From: Ustilaginoidea virens
Lineage: Eukaryota; Ascomycota; Sordariomycetes; Hypocreales; Clavicipitaceae
Direction: 5' to 3'
Assembly (NCBI RefSeq): GCF_000687475.1
Contig: NC_057319.1
Coordinates: forward strand, 434,001-498,000
DNA length: 64,000 bases
In this document: in pieces, positions 12,271 to 23,595 of the stretch
How the letters are laid out: every line of letters starts with the position of its first letter
Numbering within the stretch: the first letter of the stretch is position 1
Notes under the pieces: generated by a model
The model's input: the letters and a program-made list of their open reading frames with translations, nothing else
What the model was told of the DNA's origin: nothing
Database searches by the model: none
Program-made: the position numbers and the translations under genes

Positions 12271-13003
12271 AGCAGTGTTTTTTTTTTTTTTTTTTGCCAG
12301 GATGGATTTCAGCAACAGGCACACAGGCGGCGTGCACCCCTCTTGCCGTGTGGGCTGGGGGCATGGCATGACATTGACATGCAATGGGTAAAGACTTTGG
12401 AGAGAGCGTCAACTGCCGGGCGTTGTGTAGACGCATTATAATTACGTTTGGCTGCGGTGGGGGGATATCCAGGTGTGTACATTGGCGAAGGCTTTGAAGG
12501 CGTGGCTCAAGCATTGCTGGAATGGAATAGCTGGAATTACAAGTTTTGGGGCTGCTTCTGCCGATGACTTGCCCCCTTGATGCCAGAGGAGCGATTGCAG
12601 GTCGAGGAGAAGATTGTCTTGTGAATGGTCTCGTGGGGCAGGTTCTGGCCGGCATTCTTGGCCGGCTGGTGGTGCTTTTTCTCTTTTCGCGCGCTGGGCT
12701 GATGATGATTTTTGATGATTTTTGACATGTACCGTCACACACACCGACACAGTGTACAGTGTGCAGGACGAAGGCGAAACGCGGGGCGAGGTTGGTCGTT
12801 GTTCGTTGTTCGCAGCTTGCGGGGTGCAACAGCGCGCGCACAGTGCGGTTTGCACGGTCCAAGGCCCCAGTGTTCGCACAGTGTGTGTCTCTCGGCAGCA
12901 GTTCGCCGCGTCGTCGCGTCTTGGACGGCAAGGCACGAGACCAAAACCTTCAAGCTCGCTCACCAAGTTTCCCCAGTTCCCCTGCGCACAGCCAAACATC
13001 ACC
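12271..13003. other. Intergenic region between nucleoporin and gamma-tubulin genes
   Basis: A 17-T tract directly follows the nucleoporin stop. The rest is the presumed promoter and 5' leader of gamma-tubulin; no gene seen. Confidence 0.6.
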
Positions 13004-15021
13004 ATGCCGCGGTACGTCAGCCCCCAAACTGCAAAGCTTCCCGCTTCCCGCTTCCCGCTTCCCGCTTCCCACTTCCCACCTCCACGCCTCCACCCGTACA
13101 TCCGCATTGGACCGTTGCGCTAACGGCCAGCTCGCCCAGCGAGATCATTACCATTCAAGCTGGGCAGTGCGGCAACAGCAGTACGTATGATGGGATGGAT
13201 GATGGGGGATGCCTCGTTCCGCTTCCACTCGTGGTCGATGCCCGCGTTGCAGGTCAAGCCAAGCCAAGCCGCCGTGTGGCTGGCTCGAGCTGAAGGTTTG
13301 AACCGAGGGAGTTTCAAACCTGTTCCCCCCTTGCGACGGTCTGCTCTCTCGTACAAGTGTCGGGTTTGGCGTTGGCGTTGGTGCTGATGTGGGTGCTTTT
13401 TTCTCTTCACAGTTGGGAGTCAGTTCTGGCAGCAGCTCTGCCTGGAGCACGGCATCAGCCAGGACGGTAACCTGGAGGACTTTGCGACCGAAGGGGGGGA
13501 CCGCAAGGATGTGTTCTACTACCAGAGCGACGATACCAGATACATCCCTCGCGCGATCCTCATAGATCTGGAGCCTCGGGTAGGTTTTTTTTTTTTTTTT
13601 CTTTTTTTTCTTTTTTTTTTTTTTTTTGTTTCGTCCTTGTTCTGTCTTTTCTTGCGCTTGCTTCATGTACGGAGCCGGGTGCTCTTGGGCCAGCCACATG
13701 GGAACGAACACACAAGGGCCGCTGCTGATACACGCTCGGGTACCCCAGGTCATCAACGGCATACAAACCGGTCCGTACCGAAACATCTACAACCCTGAAA
13801 ACTTTTACGTGGGCAAGAACGGCATGGGCGCCGCCAACAACTGGGGCGACGGCTACCAGTCGGGCGAGGCCGTCTGCGAGGACATCATGGAGATGATTGA
13901 CCGCGAAGCCGACGGCAGCGACTCGCTGGAAGGATTCATGATGCTGCACTCGATCGCGGGCGGCACCGGCTCCGGCCTGGGCAGCTTCCTGCTGGAGCGG
14001 CTGAACGACCGGTTCCCCAAAAAGATCATGCAGACGTACTCGGTCTTCCCGGACACGACCAACTCGGGCGACGTGGTGGTGCACCCGTACAACAGCATCT
14101 TGTCCATGCGGCGGCTGACGCAGAACGCCGACTCGGTCGTGGTGCTGGACAACGGGGCGCTGTCGCACATCGCGGCGGACCGGCTGCACGTGCAGGAGCC
14201 CTCGTTCCAGCAGACGAACCAGCTGGTGGCGACGGTCATGTCGGCCAGCACGACGACGCTGCGCTACCCGGGCTACATGCACAACGACCTGGTCAGCATC
14301 CTGGCCTCGCTGATCCCCACGCCGCGATGCCACTTCCTCATGACGGCCTACACGCCCTTTACGGGCGACCAGGTCGAGCAGGCCAAGACGGTGCGCAAGA
14401 CGACGGTGCTCGACGTCATGCGGAGGCTGCTCCAGCCCAAGAACCGCATGGTCTCGACCGTCCCGGGCAAGAAGAGCTGCTACATTTCCATCCTCAACGT
14501 CATCCAGGGCGAGGTGGACCCGACCGACGTCCACAAGAGCCTGCTGCGCATCCGGGAGCGCCGGCTGGCGACCTTTATCCCCTGGGGTCCGGCGAGCATC
14601 CAGGTGGCCTTGACCAAGAGGAGCCCGTACATTCCCATGAGCCACCGCGTGAGCGGGCTGATGCTCGCCAACCACACGAGCATTGCCACTGTGAGTGTTG
14701 TTGCATCACGGTGGTGATGATTCATCACTCGCTGCCTTTAACTTTTCTGCCTGCGTGTGCTTTCGCTAACCCATTTGCCCCCGTCATAAGCTGTTCAAAC
14801 GCATCGTCAAGCAATACGACGGCATGCGCAAGCGCAACGCCTTCATGGAGGGCTACAAGAAGACGGCCCCCTTTTCCGAAAACCTGCACGAGTTCGACGA
14901 GGCCAGGGAGGTGGTGGCGGACCTGATTGCCGAGTACGAAGCGGCCGAGGATGCGGACTATTTGAACCCAGGCAACGGGGACAAGGCGACGTCTGCGGAG
15001 GCGGATGGGCGGGTGGGATGA
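13004..15021 (+). CDS. Gamma-tubulin
   Basis: Exons: 13004-13011, 13140-13180, 13413-13579, 13749-14690, 14791-15021; 462 residues. Exon 1 is only 8 nt (ATGCCGCG). Splicing gives [23 protein letters not shown]. Family marks are the GTP-binding glycine loop [34 protein letters not shown] and the gamma-type C-terminus (…[16 protein letters not shown]…ADYLNP…). These distinguish it from alpha- and beta-tubulin. Role: core of the gamma-tubulin complex that nucleates microtubules at spindle pole bodies; the A. nidulans homologue is mipA. Length is normal (455-475). Intron 1 contains (TTCCCGC)n and intron 3 a long T-rich tract. GC at third positions is very high, so the antisense strand is open over most of exon 4; I treat that as a shadow. 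Confidence 0.96.
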
Positions 15022-15916
15022 GGGGGGTGGTTTATCGGGCGTTGTGGTTTTGGCAGGGGGGGGCTACGAATGGCAGGATGGCCTTTATCAGAGGGGCGCT
15101 GATGGCGTGCCGCCGGGGCTTTTCCAGCCAAGCCAGTGTATTTATTTACCCAAGCCATGTGTATTTGACCAAGCCAGTGTCTGACCAAGCCAGTGTATTT
15201 GACCACGACGCTTGCAAGCTTTTCGATGCGAATACAGACGCCGGGGCACATGGCGCGCAAGACGGCAGACCGCCAAATCCCGGGATGTACTCCGTGCCTT
15301 TTTGTGGGGGGGGGGGGGGGGTGCAAATGGAAAAAAAAAACCGAAAAGAAAAGAAAAAAAACCGAAAACTGAAAAACGAAAATAAAAAGGAAAAAAAAAA
15401 GGGGGGAAGGAAAAAACAGATCTCGATGAGCCGGAGCTTTGCGCCCGCGGACGCCCCCGCTTCCAAGCGACGAAAGGAACGGAACGGAACGGACGAGACG
15501 GCATGGACGTCACGGCAGAGGTGGGAGGTACGTACTGCCCGGGGAGGAGTATATGAGTATATGAGGTGGTAGGTACCTAGGAGGTAGGTACCTAGGTAGG
15601 TAGGTACTTATAAAAGGCGCTTTCCCGGGTCAAAGTAGGAGAATGATGGCAGATGGCAGACTGGGCGACGGTCGAGAAAGGACGAGAAACGACGACGAGA
15701 ACAAATAGAGCGCACGAGTAGCGTACCCTTGTCCGCGTGGCGAGAGAAGCAGCACAGCAGCATCAGCACAGCAGCATCAGCACAGCAGCAGCATCACCAT
15801 CACCGGCAGCAGATACAAGCATACTGTACGTCACTTGCCCGGCTTTCCTCCGCATCCCAGGTCCGAGAGCAACCGCAGCCAAAAGGCGAGTCTCGCCCCC
15901 AACAGCAGCGCAAATC
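15022..15916. other. Intergenic region with putative promoter of the 79-aa protein gene
   Basis: Contains a tandem CCAAGCCAGTGTATTTGAC-like repeat (about 15130-15205), A- and G-rich homopolymers (15306-15412), a cluster of GGTACCTAGG/TAGGTAGG motifs (15570-15607) and a TATA box. The leader near 15750-15800 has CAGCAGCATCA repeats. No gene seen. Confidence 0.6.
15609..15615 (+). promoter_or_regulatory. TATA box
   Basis: TATAAAA sits directly after a cluster of TACCTAGGTA/TAGGTAGG motifs and about 300 bp upstream of the ATG at 15917. This is a reasonable core promoter, with some leader length left for a long 5' UTR. Confidence 0.5.
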
Positions 15917-16156
15917 ATGCCCCAGTCCAAGGCGGACAAAATCGCCGAGGTCCAGGCCAACCTGCCTCTTCCGGAGCAGCCTCCCACCGCGCCCGACTGG
16001 CAATCGGCAGATGCGCGCACCGTCAACGTCGGGTCCGGAAGGGTGGAGGCGCACGTCGGCACGGGCAAGGCCGCCGAGGCGGGCTTGAGAGAGCCTGCAA
16101 CCAAGGACGCGGGCATGGACATGGGCGGGATTGGGCGCGACGGCAGAAAACGCTAG
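15917..16156 (+). CDS. Small conserved hydrophilic fungal protein (79 aa), function unknown
   Basis: Single exon starting MPQSKADKIAEVQANLPLPE and ending RDGRKR. The Asp/Ala/Gly-rich, cysteine-free sequence has no signal peptide or membrane segment, so it is probably cytosolic and largely disordered. From memory, short proteins with the same N-terminal pattern (SKADKIAxVQANLPLPExPPTAxDW) and an internal LREPATK motif are common in filamentous ascomycetes; I know of no assigned function. The upstream frame is open further, but it reads through CAG/CAT repeats, so the ATG at 15917 with its TATA box 300 bp upstream is preferred. Confidence 0.75.
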   Translation: MPQSKADKIAEVQANLPLPEQPPTAPDWQSADARTVNVGSGRVEAHVGTGKAAEAGLREPATKDAGMDMGGIGRDGRKR

Positions 16157-17126
16157 GAGCTGCTTTCTGTTCGCTTCATGACCAGTTGGTCTCTCGTTAT
16201 AGGTAGCACGGCTGTCACCGATTTCCGACCGAAAGCTGGGAGTTGCTGTCTCATCCGTCATAGGCAGCACGCCCGTCACCGATGTCCGACAGAGTGGGCA
16301 AAACCAAGTAGCTGAGATGGAACACTGCTCTTCTTTCCCCCGTCTTCGTTGCGTGCCACTAGCTCCTAGTTGTACATGTCGGCCTTGTGTTTCCTGCTGC
16401 CAACCGTCCATCCTCCAACTGGCGACGCGCCTTTCGTAGCCATGACACTTCCCTGGTCGGCAAACTCGCAGTCAACCTAGATTCCGCAGCTTGAATGAGA
16501 CTAGTACCCGCAGTGCAAATTCACGGTGCATGTACCTGTACCTGTGCCTTTTCCCTTGAGGCAGCACGTCAAAATCGAGTCAATCTGGCCACAGCTGGTC
16601 AAACAACGCATTCGTGCCTCGCGCAAGAACCCACAGAACATCGTCTTTGAGCGTCAAAAAGGGACCGAGTAAGAGTCCCTAATCCCTCGGCTGAGATAAT
16701 ATCCTGGTTCAAAGAAATAACAAAGAAGCAGAAATGGATTGCAGATACCGGTTTTTTTTTTCTCTTCTTCATCTTGGAAAGCAACAATGGCAAAATTTGA
16801 TTCATCTAGATGAAGCAAACGTAGCATTTGGCACCTGTACCATAGCCCCAGCGCTATCTCTATGTGTCTTTGTACAAGATTGAAGACAGCAGAAACAGAG
16901 AATTCAAGACAAAGGGAGAACCGGGCCCAAAAAAAAAAATGAAGAAGAAGACGCTAAGAAATAAAGAACAGAGCGGGGGTAGCAGGTCCGGTCATTTCCT
17001 TATAAAAGCGGCCGGTTATAAAGCACTGCGTTGCTTGGACTCAAACGTTCCTCGACTCGACTAGATGTTTTTCCAGGATGGAAACCCTTGGGTTGCAGCC
17101 CCAGTCTGCATCTCAGGCGGAAACAG
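16157..17126. other. Intergenic region between the 79-aa gene and endosulfine
   Basis: No gene seen. It carries a diverged direct repeat of about 35 bp (16195-16229 and 16256-16290, 61 bp apart; TAGGYAGCACGSCYGTCACC core). At about 16999-17022 there are two + strand TATAAA-like boxes whose downstream direction is antisense to the endosulfine gene. Confidence 0.55.
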
Positions 17127-17932
17127 CTATCGCCGAATGGGAATGCCGTCGTTGGATTGTGGCGGTGGTGAAGTGGCCCCAGAGTCATCATTGTCTGCAC
17201 CAGGATTCACGGCGTCGGCTGGATGATTGCCTACCTCCTCGGTGGCGCTCGTCTCACGGTGAAGAATGCTGCTCTCCTTGACGGGGCTGCCTGCTTGGAT
17301 CCCGGCGATGGAGCCGTGGTGCCCGTGCTTCGGCACAGTCGTTCCATTGTTGACGGGCGACGAAAGATGGGGGATGTTCTCGGGGACAGGGTGTTGCGAA
17401 CCGACAGCCCCAGCGTCAACGCCGTCGCCCTTGCCAGCCTTGGACATGGCATAGTCTCCGGAATCAAAGTATTTGCGCTCCTTCAAGTGTTTGGCGAAGT
17501 GGTCCGAACGGGACGGCAATTTGCCGTATAACCGGAAGAGGCGTTGCTCCTCGGGAGACAGCGACTGCAACGCATGAGTCAGCATCTGGCGCAAGGGGCG
17601 TTGGAAGCGTTTGAAGATGAAAAGGAAGGCAAGCGGGAAAGAAACAGGGTCGCAACTTGTTTGCGGTTTACGCAAAGTGACAAAGGGCTCAACGGGAGCG
17701 AATCCCAGTCTTGACGCGGAAGCCTATGCCCTGGTTCGGGTGATGGGCAGAAGAGGAGGAGGGAGGAGCCGACGTGGCATGCCAAGACTATTCGTGACGA
17801 CCGCAACAACCACAACAACCACAACAACCACAACAACCACAACAACCACAACAACCACACAAAGGGCAGGGTTGTGCAAAGGGTGACGGGACGTACCTTG
17901 ACATCGACCTTGTTTTTCAGATGAGGGTTCAT
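17127..17932 (-). CDS. Endosulfine / ARPP-19 family protein (Igo1/2 type PP2A-B55 inhibitor)
   Basis: Two exons: complement 17897-17932 (MNPHLKNKVDVK) and complement 17127-17564; 157 residues. The signature KYFDSGDYAMSKA is at residues 43-55, preceded by SLSPEEQRLFRLYGKLPSRS. In this family the serine of FDSGDY (here Ser47) is phosphorylated by Greatwall/Rim15, and the protein then inhibits PP2A-B55, controlling mitotic entry and, in fungi, quiescence and nutrient response. The C-terminal about 90 residues are Gly/Ser/Pro/His-rich and probably disordered. The 332-nt intron (17565-17896) has a GTACGT donor and a CTGACTCATGCGTTGCAG 3' end, and carries a (CAACCA)n repeat. Reading back into the intron gives a longer open frame that lacks the conserved N-terminus. 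Confidence 0.92.
17811..17864. repeat. (CAACCA)n microsatellite in the endosulfine intron
   Basis: About nine ACAACC hexamers in tandem, read on the sense strand as GGTTGT repeats. Lies inside the 332-nt intron. Confidence 0.9.
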
Positions 17933-18673
17933 TTTGAGGGTTGCAAATGTCGACAACTGGCGTGCGCTTCTGCACCACTCAAATGTCGAGGTTGGGGGAA
18001 GCTTGGGAGAGAGCCGTCGAGAGCTTGGCGTGGTCGTGGTTTGGTGACGGTTGTCACTGGCGTGGGGGGAGGAAGGAAGGGTAGTGGGGGGGGGAAGGAG
18101 GGGGGGGGAGGTGGGGGAAGGCGGGGAGGGGACGGCGACTGCGTGGAATTGGCACGGAAAAAACCAGACCAACTGGCGGATTCGCCAACAAGATATGGCA
18201 ATGGGGGTGGGTGCGTGCTTTATCGCCCTGGGGCTTTTATGCGTCGTCGGATTGACGTCTTGTGGAAATAAGATACGTCTTGCGGAAACCAGGACGAGAC
18301 GGAGGGTTGCTCAAATGCCGAATGGTAGGGGTGACGGGATGGTTGAAGCCAGTCATGACTGTCCAGACCTGAACTGAGCAGCAGCCAAGGATTGATGTAT
18401 GCTCTGGTACTCTGCAAGGTGCTGGCGCCCTGCAAGGTGTGTGCTGTGAGTGTGTCTGGTGCTGTGAGGTGTGCTGTGAGGTGTGCTGTGAGGGGTGCTG
18501 TGAGGGGTGCTGTGTGTCAATTGTCTGGTGGTCAAGGTGTCAAGGTGGTGCGGGGCCCAGTTTTCAAGTTGGCAAGAGCGGGGCAGGGCCCTTGGGTTGG
18601 CACGCACTTGCGGGAAGGGAAGGGAAGGTGCAAACCAGAACGGTCCAAGGACTGACTGCAGATGTCGCAGATG

Positions 18674-18713
<40 letters not shown>

Positions 18714-20887
18714 TCCCACGACGAGACACCAGTCAGTACGCATGGGGAATCAGCGCCAGCCTCGCACGGGTTGAAGAACAGCTTTCCAGCCGGCTACTCC
18801 GTACGGAGTAGTGCTTGATCAATCCGTCTTTTTGCCAAGTCGTCCGGGCCCACCGGTTATGTAAGCACCGTGGCCAGTTGGTTCGTGCGACGGCCCCCCC
18901 ACCTCCCCCTCCCCCTCCCTCCACCCCTCCAACCAGCAAGTTCAAAGCCCCTTTCGTCGACCGACTTCACGCTGGCTACGTTCCAATTCGGGTCACGAGG
19001 GGCGGCAGTCTTGCATGTTTAGTCTTTTCTTCTCATCCATCCATCCTCTCAAGCGACCAACTATGCCTTGCATCAACCGCTCTGTTGGGTCTGCTTGTTC
19101 GAGCCAGAGGAGGATGGACAGGAGTCGGGCCCTGGTCGGTCCTGGCCGGGGGAAAATGGCTCACTGCAATCCCTTTGTTTCAATGCTCAGCCTTGTCCAT
19201 GCGAGTTTGGTGCTGTTACTTTAATCACCCGCCGATGCGGCATCAACCCGGTTCCCAGTCAACGTCGAAACCAGAAGAAACCAAAGACGAAGAGGGAGGT
19301 GGAGGTATCCATGCTGGCTTCAGGAGCATCAGATCGACAACGCCACAAACTGGTACTAAGCTTCCGCTTTTGGCCAAGTCTCCCACACTTGCACTAGTAT
19401 TGCCCCGGACGGTCAGGGTCAGGGTCAGGTCAGTCTCGGACTCTCGCTGCGTGGTTGCCCGATAGGCGAGAAATGCTCGGTGGACGGTAGGTTGCGCTGG
19501 CACAGCATCGCCTCCAACGACCGACGTTTGACGTCGTACTTGCTGCTGGTGCGCTGACCATGGTGCCATTACGTCGAGAAACAGGAGACAGTCGCTTCAC
19601 CCCTCTAGCACGGAAGCACGGAAGCACGGCAGCCCGGCAGCCCGGCAGCCCGGCAGCACAGCATCGCGACATGGCGACATGGCGACTTATCAACATCACG
19701 ACATGGCGACATCATGAGGTACGAGCCGTGTAGAATAACAGCCTGTCGGCCATCTCCATCTTCCGAGCCAAGCACACCTGGCCGGTATCTTTGCCGGTGC
19801 CTTGATCGGCGCCTTATTGGCTGGTATTGGATTTTATCTTGCTGGTGTCTTTGTCCAATCGTTGTGTCGCTGCATCCGCCTCACAATCGGACCTTGTTCC
19901 ATCTCTATAGGAGTCGACTCTTGGCACGCCGTTGTCTTGTAGCCTTGAACCCTTGTTCCCTTGTACTCCGTAACCGAGGTCCACATAACCAATCGGGCCG
20001 CCAGATGGTGCATCACGTGACGTCGTCCTGGCATTTCCCGCAAGCCAGTTATCATGGCAGAGTTGATTGTTCTCAATTGGATCAAGCCTTGACCCTGATT
20101 AACAGGCTGGTGCCGTACAAAGCCCCTTCCGACCCTTGTGTTTAGGATTTCAACCTCTGCAACCCATCATGGGCAAATATGCAACCTCTTGGTCAAGATG
20201 GCAGCCTACATAGCCAGCGGAATTGTACCCCTCTTGGATTTCTAAGCAACCCACAGCAACCTCGCTGAGCGCTCGCTGCCTCGCAACTGTGGAGCTCCAC
20301 TGCCGCCTCAAGAACCCGGTGGCACCCTCGCGAGAATATTATTATGAGAAATTTTTTATTCTTTTCCCCCTTGCTGTGGTGCTGCGGACCAATGTATTCC
20401 AGAAAACCATCTCTTGGGCTCTGAAAACCCCAAGGCCCCATTCAACACCTCTGCGTCGTACTTTTTTTTCATCCAACAGTTTCAGCTACTTCGGCAGCGT
20501 TTGCCTAGAAGGTCCCGATTCAACCACCCGAGCGAGAGTGGGAACGGAACGCTGGGGCTTTTTCTGCTGAGACGTTGAGCGAGACTGGCAACCCGACTGG
20601 TTTCAAGCCCTTGCTCGTGCTCGGGGTGCTGGAATCAATTCAATGAGTGGCGCAAAGTGCATGTCGATGATTAGCCAAAGGATCGTTTGTGCATGAGCGA
20701 GCGCCGGGCCAGAGCCTCATGCGTCGCTTGTTGCAGCCAACGCAGCCTGGTAGACAGTCACCGCTACCATTTCCATCCGCTCTCCCGACACCCATCACGG
20801 CAGTTTCGCAGCCCGCAGCCTCTTTGGATCCCTCGCGCGAGGATCAACCTCGAGCAGCATCGACGCTTGCCTCCACAAGCTCTTGAA
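17933..20887. other. Intergenic region between divergent endosulfine and gsh1 genes
   Basis: About 3 kb with no supportable gene. It has a G-rich tract (18060-18130), a (GTGCTGTGAG)n repeat (about 18455-18515), a (CAAT)n array (18676-18710), an 18-bp palindrome (18794-18811), and short GCACGG/GCCCGGCA and CATGGCGA repeats (about 19605-19710). Open frames here are low-complexity and unlike any family I know. It presumably holds both promoters. Confidence 0.6.
18676..18710. repeat. (CAAT)n microsatellite
   Basis: About nine uninterrupted CAAT/ATCA tetramers. Confidence 0.9.
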
Positions 20888-23595
20888 ATGGGTCTTTTGT
20901 AAGTGTGGTGCAGGTCGCAGGGTGTGCGAGGGTGGAAAGGATGAACCGTCACTGACCTTGGAATCAAAACAGAGCGTTGGGAACGGCGCTGGAATGGCCC
21001 GAGGCGAAGAAGCGAGCCGACCAGGTCAGGGAATGGGGGATCAAGGTCGGCTGCTCTCTGACTGTGCTGCTCTCTTCTTTTGCTGAACCAAGGGTTGGCT
21101 GACCGTCTTTCCCAGCAATTGCTTGAGATATGGAACAAGGCCAAAGGAAAGGAAAAGGATGCCATGTTGTGGGGAGACGAGGTAAATTTGCTCAGCGTGC
21201 TCAGCTTTGCTCAGCTTGCCTGAGCTGCTCGCGTGCCAGTTGGCGTTCCCGCTCGCTCGCGACGCCATCCCTCTCCCCCTTTGCCCGTGCTAACGGGTCT
21301 CTTGCTCAGGTTGAGTACTTGGTTGTCACATACACCAAGGACGAGCAAAAGGTGCTGCTGTCTCTGAGGCAGGCCCAGATCCTGGAAGCACTCGCTGCTG
21401 ATAAGGAGCTGGCCAAGGAGGGATGCGTCCCTGCTCTGCAAGCCGGGCCAGTGACCAAATCAAAGTCAGTACAGAATGCACACAAAGAGGCGACACGCCG
21501 GCTGCTTATGCTCACACGCAACACTTGACCTGCAGAGCCAACCCGCTGCCGGTATTCCATCCGGAATTCGGCCGTTTCATGCTGGAGGCGACCCCCGGCA
21601 AACCGTGGGGCATTGGGTTCAAGGAACTGCTCGACGTCGAGCCAAACATGAATCTGCGTCGAAGGATTGCCAAGGATCACATGCTGGCCAAAGAATACCC
21701 CATCACCTTGACGACGTTTCCGCAGATTGGCGTCCCGGGGCAGTTCACCGACCCTTATTATCCGCCGTCGGGATGCAAGCTGCGGTCTCAGTTTGTCCCG
21801 GATGAGATTGCCAATCCCCACATTCGCTTCCCGACGCTGGCGGCCAACATCAGATGGCGCCGCGGCCGCAAAGTTCAGGTCAATGTTCCCGTGTTCCACG
21901 ACAAGAACACGCCGGTTCCTTGGACGGATCCGACAGTCAATTACAATCTTCACAACTGGCCCGAAGATGACGATGAGCGTAACGGCGCTGCGCCCAAGGA
22001 CATGATTCACATGGATGCCATGGCGTTTGGCATGGGCAGCTGCTGTCTCCAGATCACGTTTCAGGCCAAGAACATCACCGAAGGCCGGCAAATGTACGAT
22101 CAGCTCAGCCCACTGGGGCCCATCATGCTGGCTCTCACAGCCGCCACGCCAATCTACAAGGGCTTTCTGGCCAACACCGATGTGCGGTGGAACCAGATCA
22201 GCCGAGCCGTCGATTGCCGGACTCGAGAGGAGCTGGGAGAAAGGGTGCGTTTTGTTCTTTTGCCACCGATTGCTCCCGGCGATCTTTTTTTTCTTTTTCT
22301 TTTTTGTTTTCATCTTTATTTTCTTTTTTCTTCTTTTTTATATTTTCTTTTTCTATGCGTCTCCTCTCTTTTTTTTCCCCTTCGTCTAATGTCAGACATA
22401 GCCGCTGAAAAAAGACCGGTGGAGGATACCGAAATCACGCTATGCCTCCAATTCGACCTACATCTCCACCGACCCCCGGCTTCGTCCAGAGTACATGGAC
22501 CCGGACTTGGTGATTGACCCCGACATCAAGGCCAAGCTCTTGGAAGGGGGCATGGATGACCGTCTTGCCACGCACTTTGCGCACCTGTTCATCCGGGACC
22601 CGATTGTCATCTTTGAAGAAGACCTGCAGGAGCTTGATCTCAACAAGACGGACCACTTTGAAAACATCCAGTCGACCAACTGGCAGCACATGCGGTTCAA
22701 GCCCCCCCCGGCAGAGAACAACATTGGGTGGCGAGTCGAGTTCCGGCCGATGGAGATTCAGGTGACGGATTTCGAAAACGCGGCCTTTTCCGTCTTCATG
22801 GTGCTGGTGACCAGGGCCATGCTGTCGTTTGACCTCAACTTTTACATCCCCATCAAAAAGGTGGACGAGAACATGGAGCGCGCGCACGCGGTGGACGCGG
22901 TCCTGAGGGAAAAGTTTTACTTTCGCAAGAACCCCTTCCCGCCGCGGCCGTCGCGGGCCAACACGGTGCTGGGGGAGGAAAGCCGCCCCGGGTCGGCCAC
23001 GGCCAGCCGATGCGGGTCCCCGGGGCTGGCGGTGGAGGAGGAGTACGACGAGATGTCGATTGACGACATCATCAACGGCTCCGCCGACGGCGGCTTCCCC
23101 GGGCTGGTGGCGATTGTGGAGAGCTACCTGGACAGCGTCAACGTGGACGTGGGGACCCGGTGCCGGCTCGCGACGTACCTGTCGCTGGTCAGCAAGCGGG
23201 CCGGCGGGCAGCTGGACACGGCGGCGCGCTGGATCCGCAACTTTGTGGACGCGCACCCGGGCTACAAGCACGACAGCGAGGTGGACGACGCGGTGACGCA
23301 CGACCTGATTGGCGCGGTGGTTGCGATTGGGGAGCGAGAAGGGGCCGGCAAGAGCTTTGCGGGGCTGGAGATCCACGGGCTGGCCAGATTTTTGGGGGGG
23401 TTTAGAGGGGGGTGCGGCGGGGCGGATGGTGTTGATGTTGATGCTGCGGATGGTGTTGATGGTGTTGATGGTGTTGATGGTGTTGATGCTGCGGACGCGG
23501 CAGGCACAGACGCGGCAGAAGGGGAGGCGGAATCGGAGAATCCATCGCGCAAGCGAAAGAGCGAGTGGATGGATGGAGTGGAGGGCGCTCCTTGA
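20888..23595 (+). CDS. gsh1: Glutamate-cysteine ligase catalytic subunit (gamma-glutamylcysteine synthetase)
   Basis: Six exons: 20888-20898, 20973-21045, 21116-21181, 21310-21464, 21536-22244, 22402-23595; 735 residues. The 11-nt first exon splices to give MGLLALGTALEWPEAKKRAD…LWGDEVEYLVV, the typical eukaryotic GCL N-terminus. Further family blocks are FGRFMLEATPGKPWG, MAFGMGSCCLQITFQ, PIMLALTAATPIYKG, DPRLRPEYMD and ATHFAHLFIRDP. It makes gamma-glutamylcysteine from Glu, Cys and ATP, the rate-limiting step of glutathione synthesis, in the cytosol. The C-terminal about 50 residues after ARFLGG are an unusual Asp/Gly/Val/Ala repeat (DGVDGVDGVDG) ending in a basic stretch, encoded by a GATGGTGTT microsatellite. 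Intron 5 is T-rich. Confidence 0.95.
23428..23500 (+). repeat. Coding (GATGGTGTT)n repeat in the gsh1 C-terminus
   Basis: Tandem GATGGTGTT / GATGCTGCG nonamers stay in frame as DGV and DAA tripeptides, making an acidic tail beyond the conserved enzyme core. Confidence 0.85.

Noticed and set aside
13560..14675. 371-codon minus-strand frame opposite gamma-tubulin
   Set aside because: Shadow of the high-GC3 tubulin exon; it has no family features and runs into a homopolymer in the intron.
18815..19465. 216-codon plus-strand frame between endosulfine and gsh1
   Set aside because: Pro-rich and Arg/Ser-rich low complexity, no conserved motif, in repeat-laden intergenic DNA.
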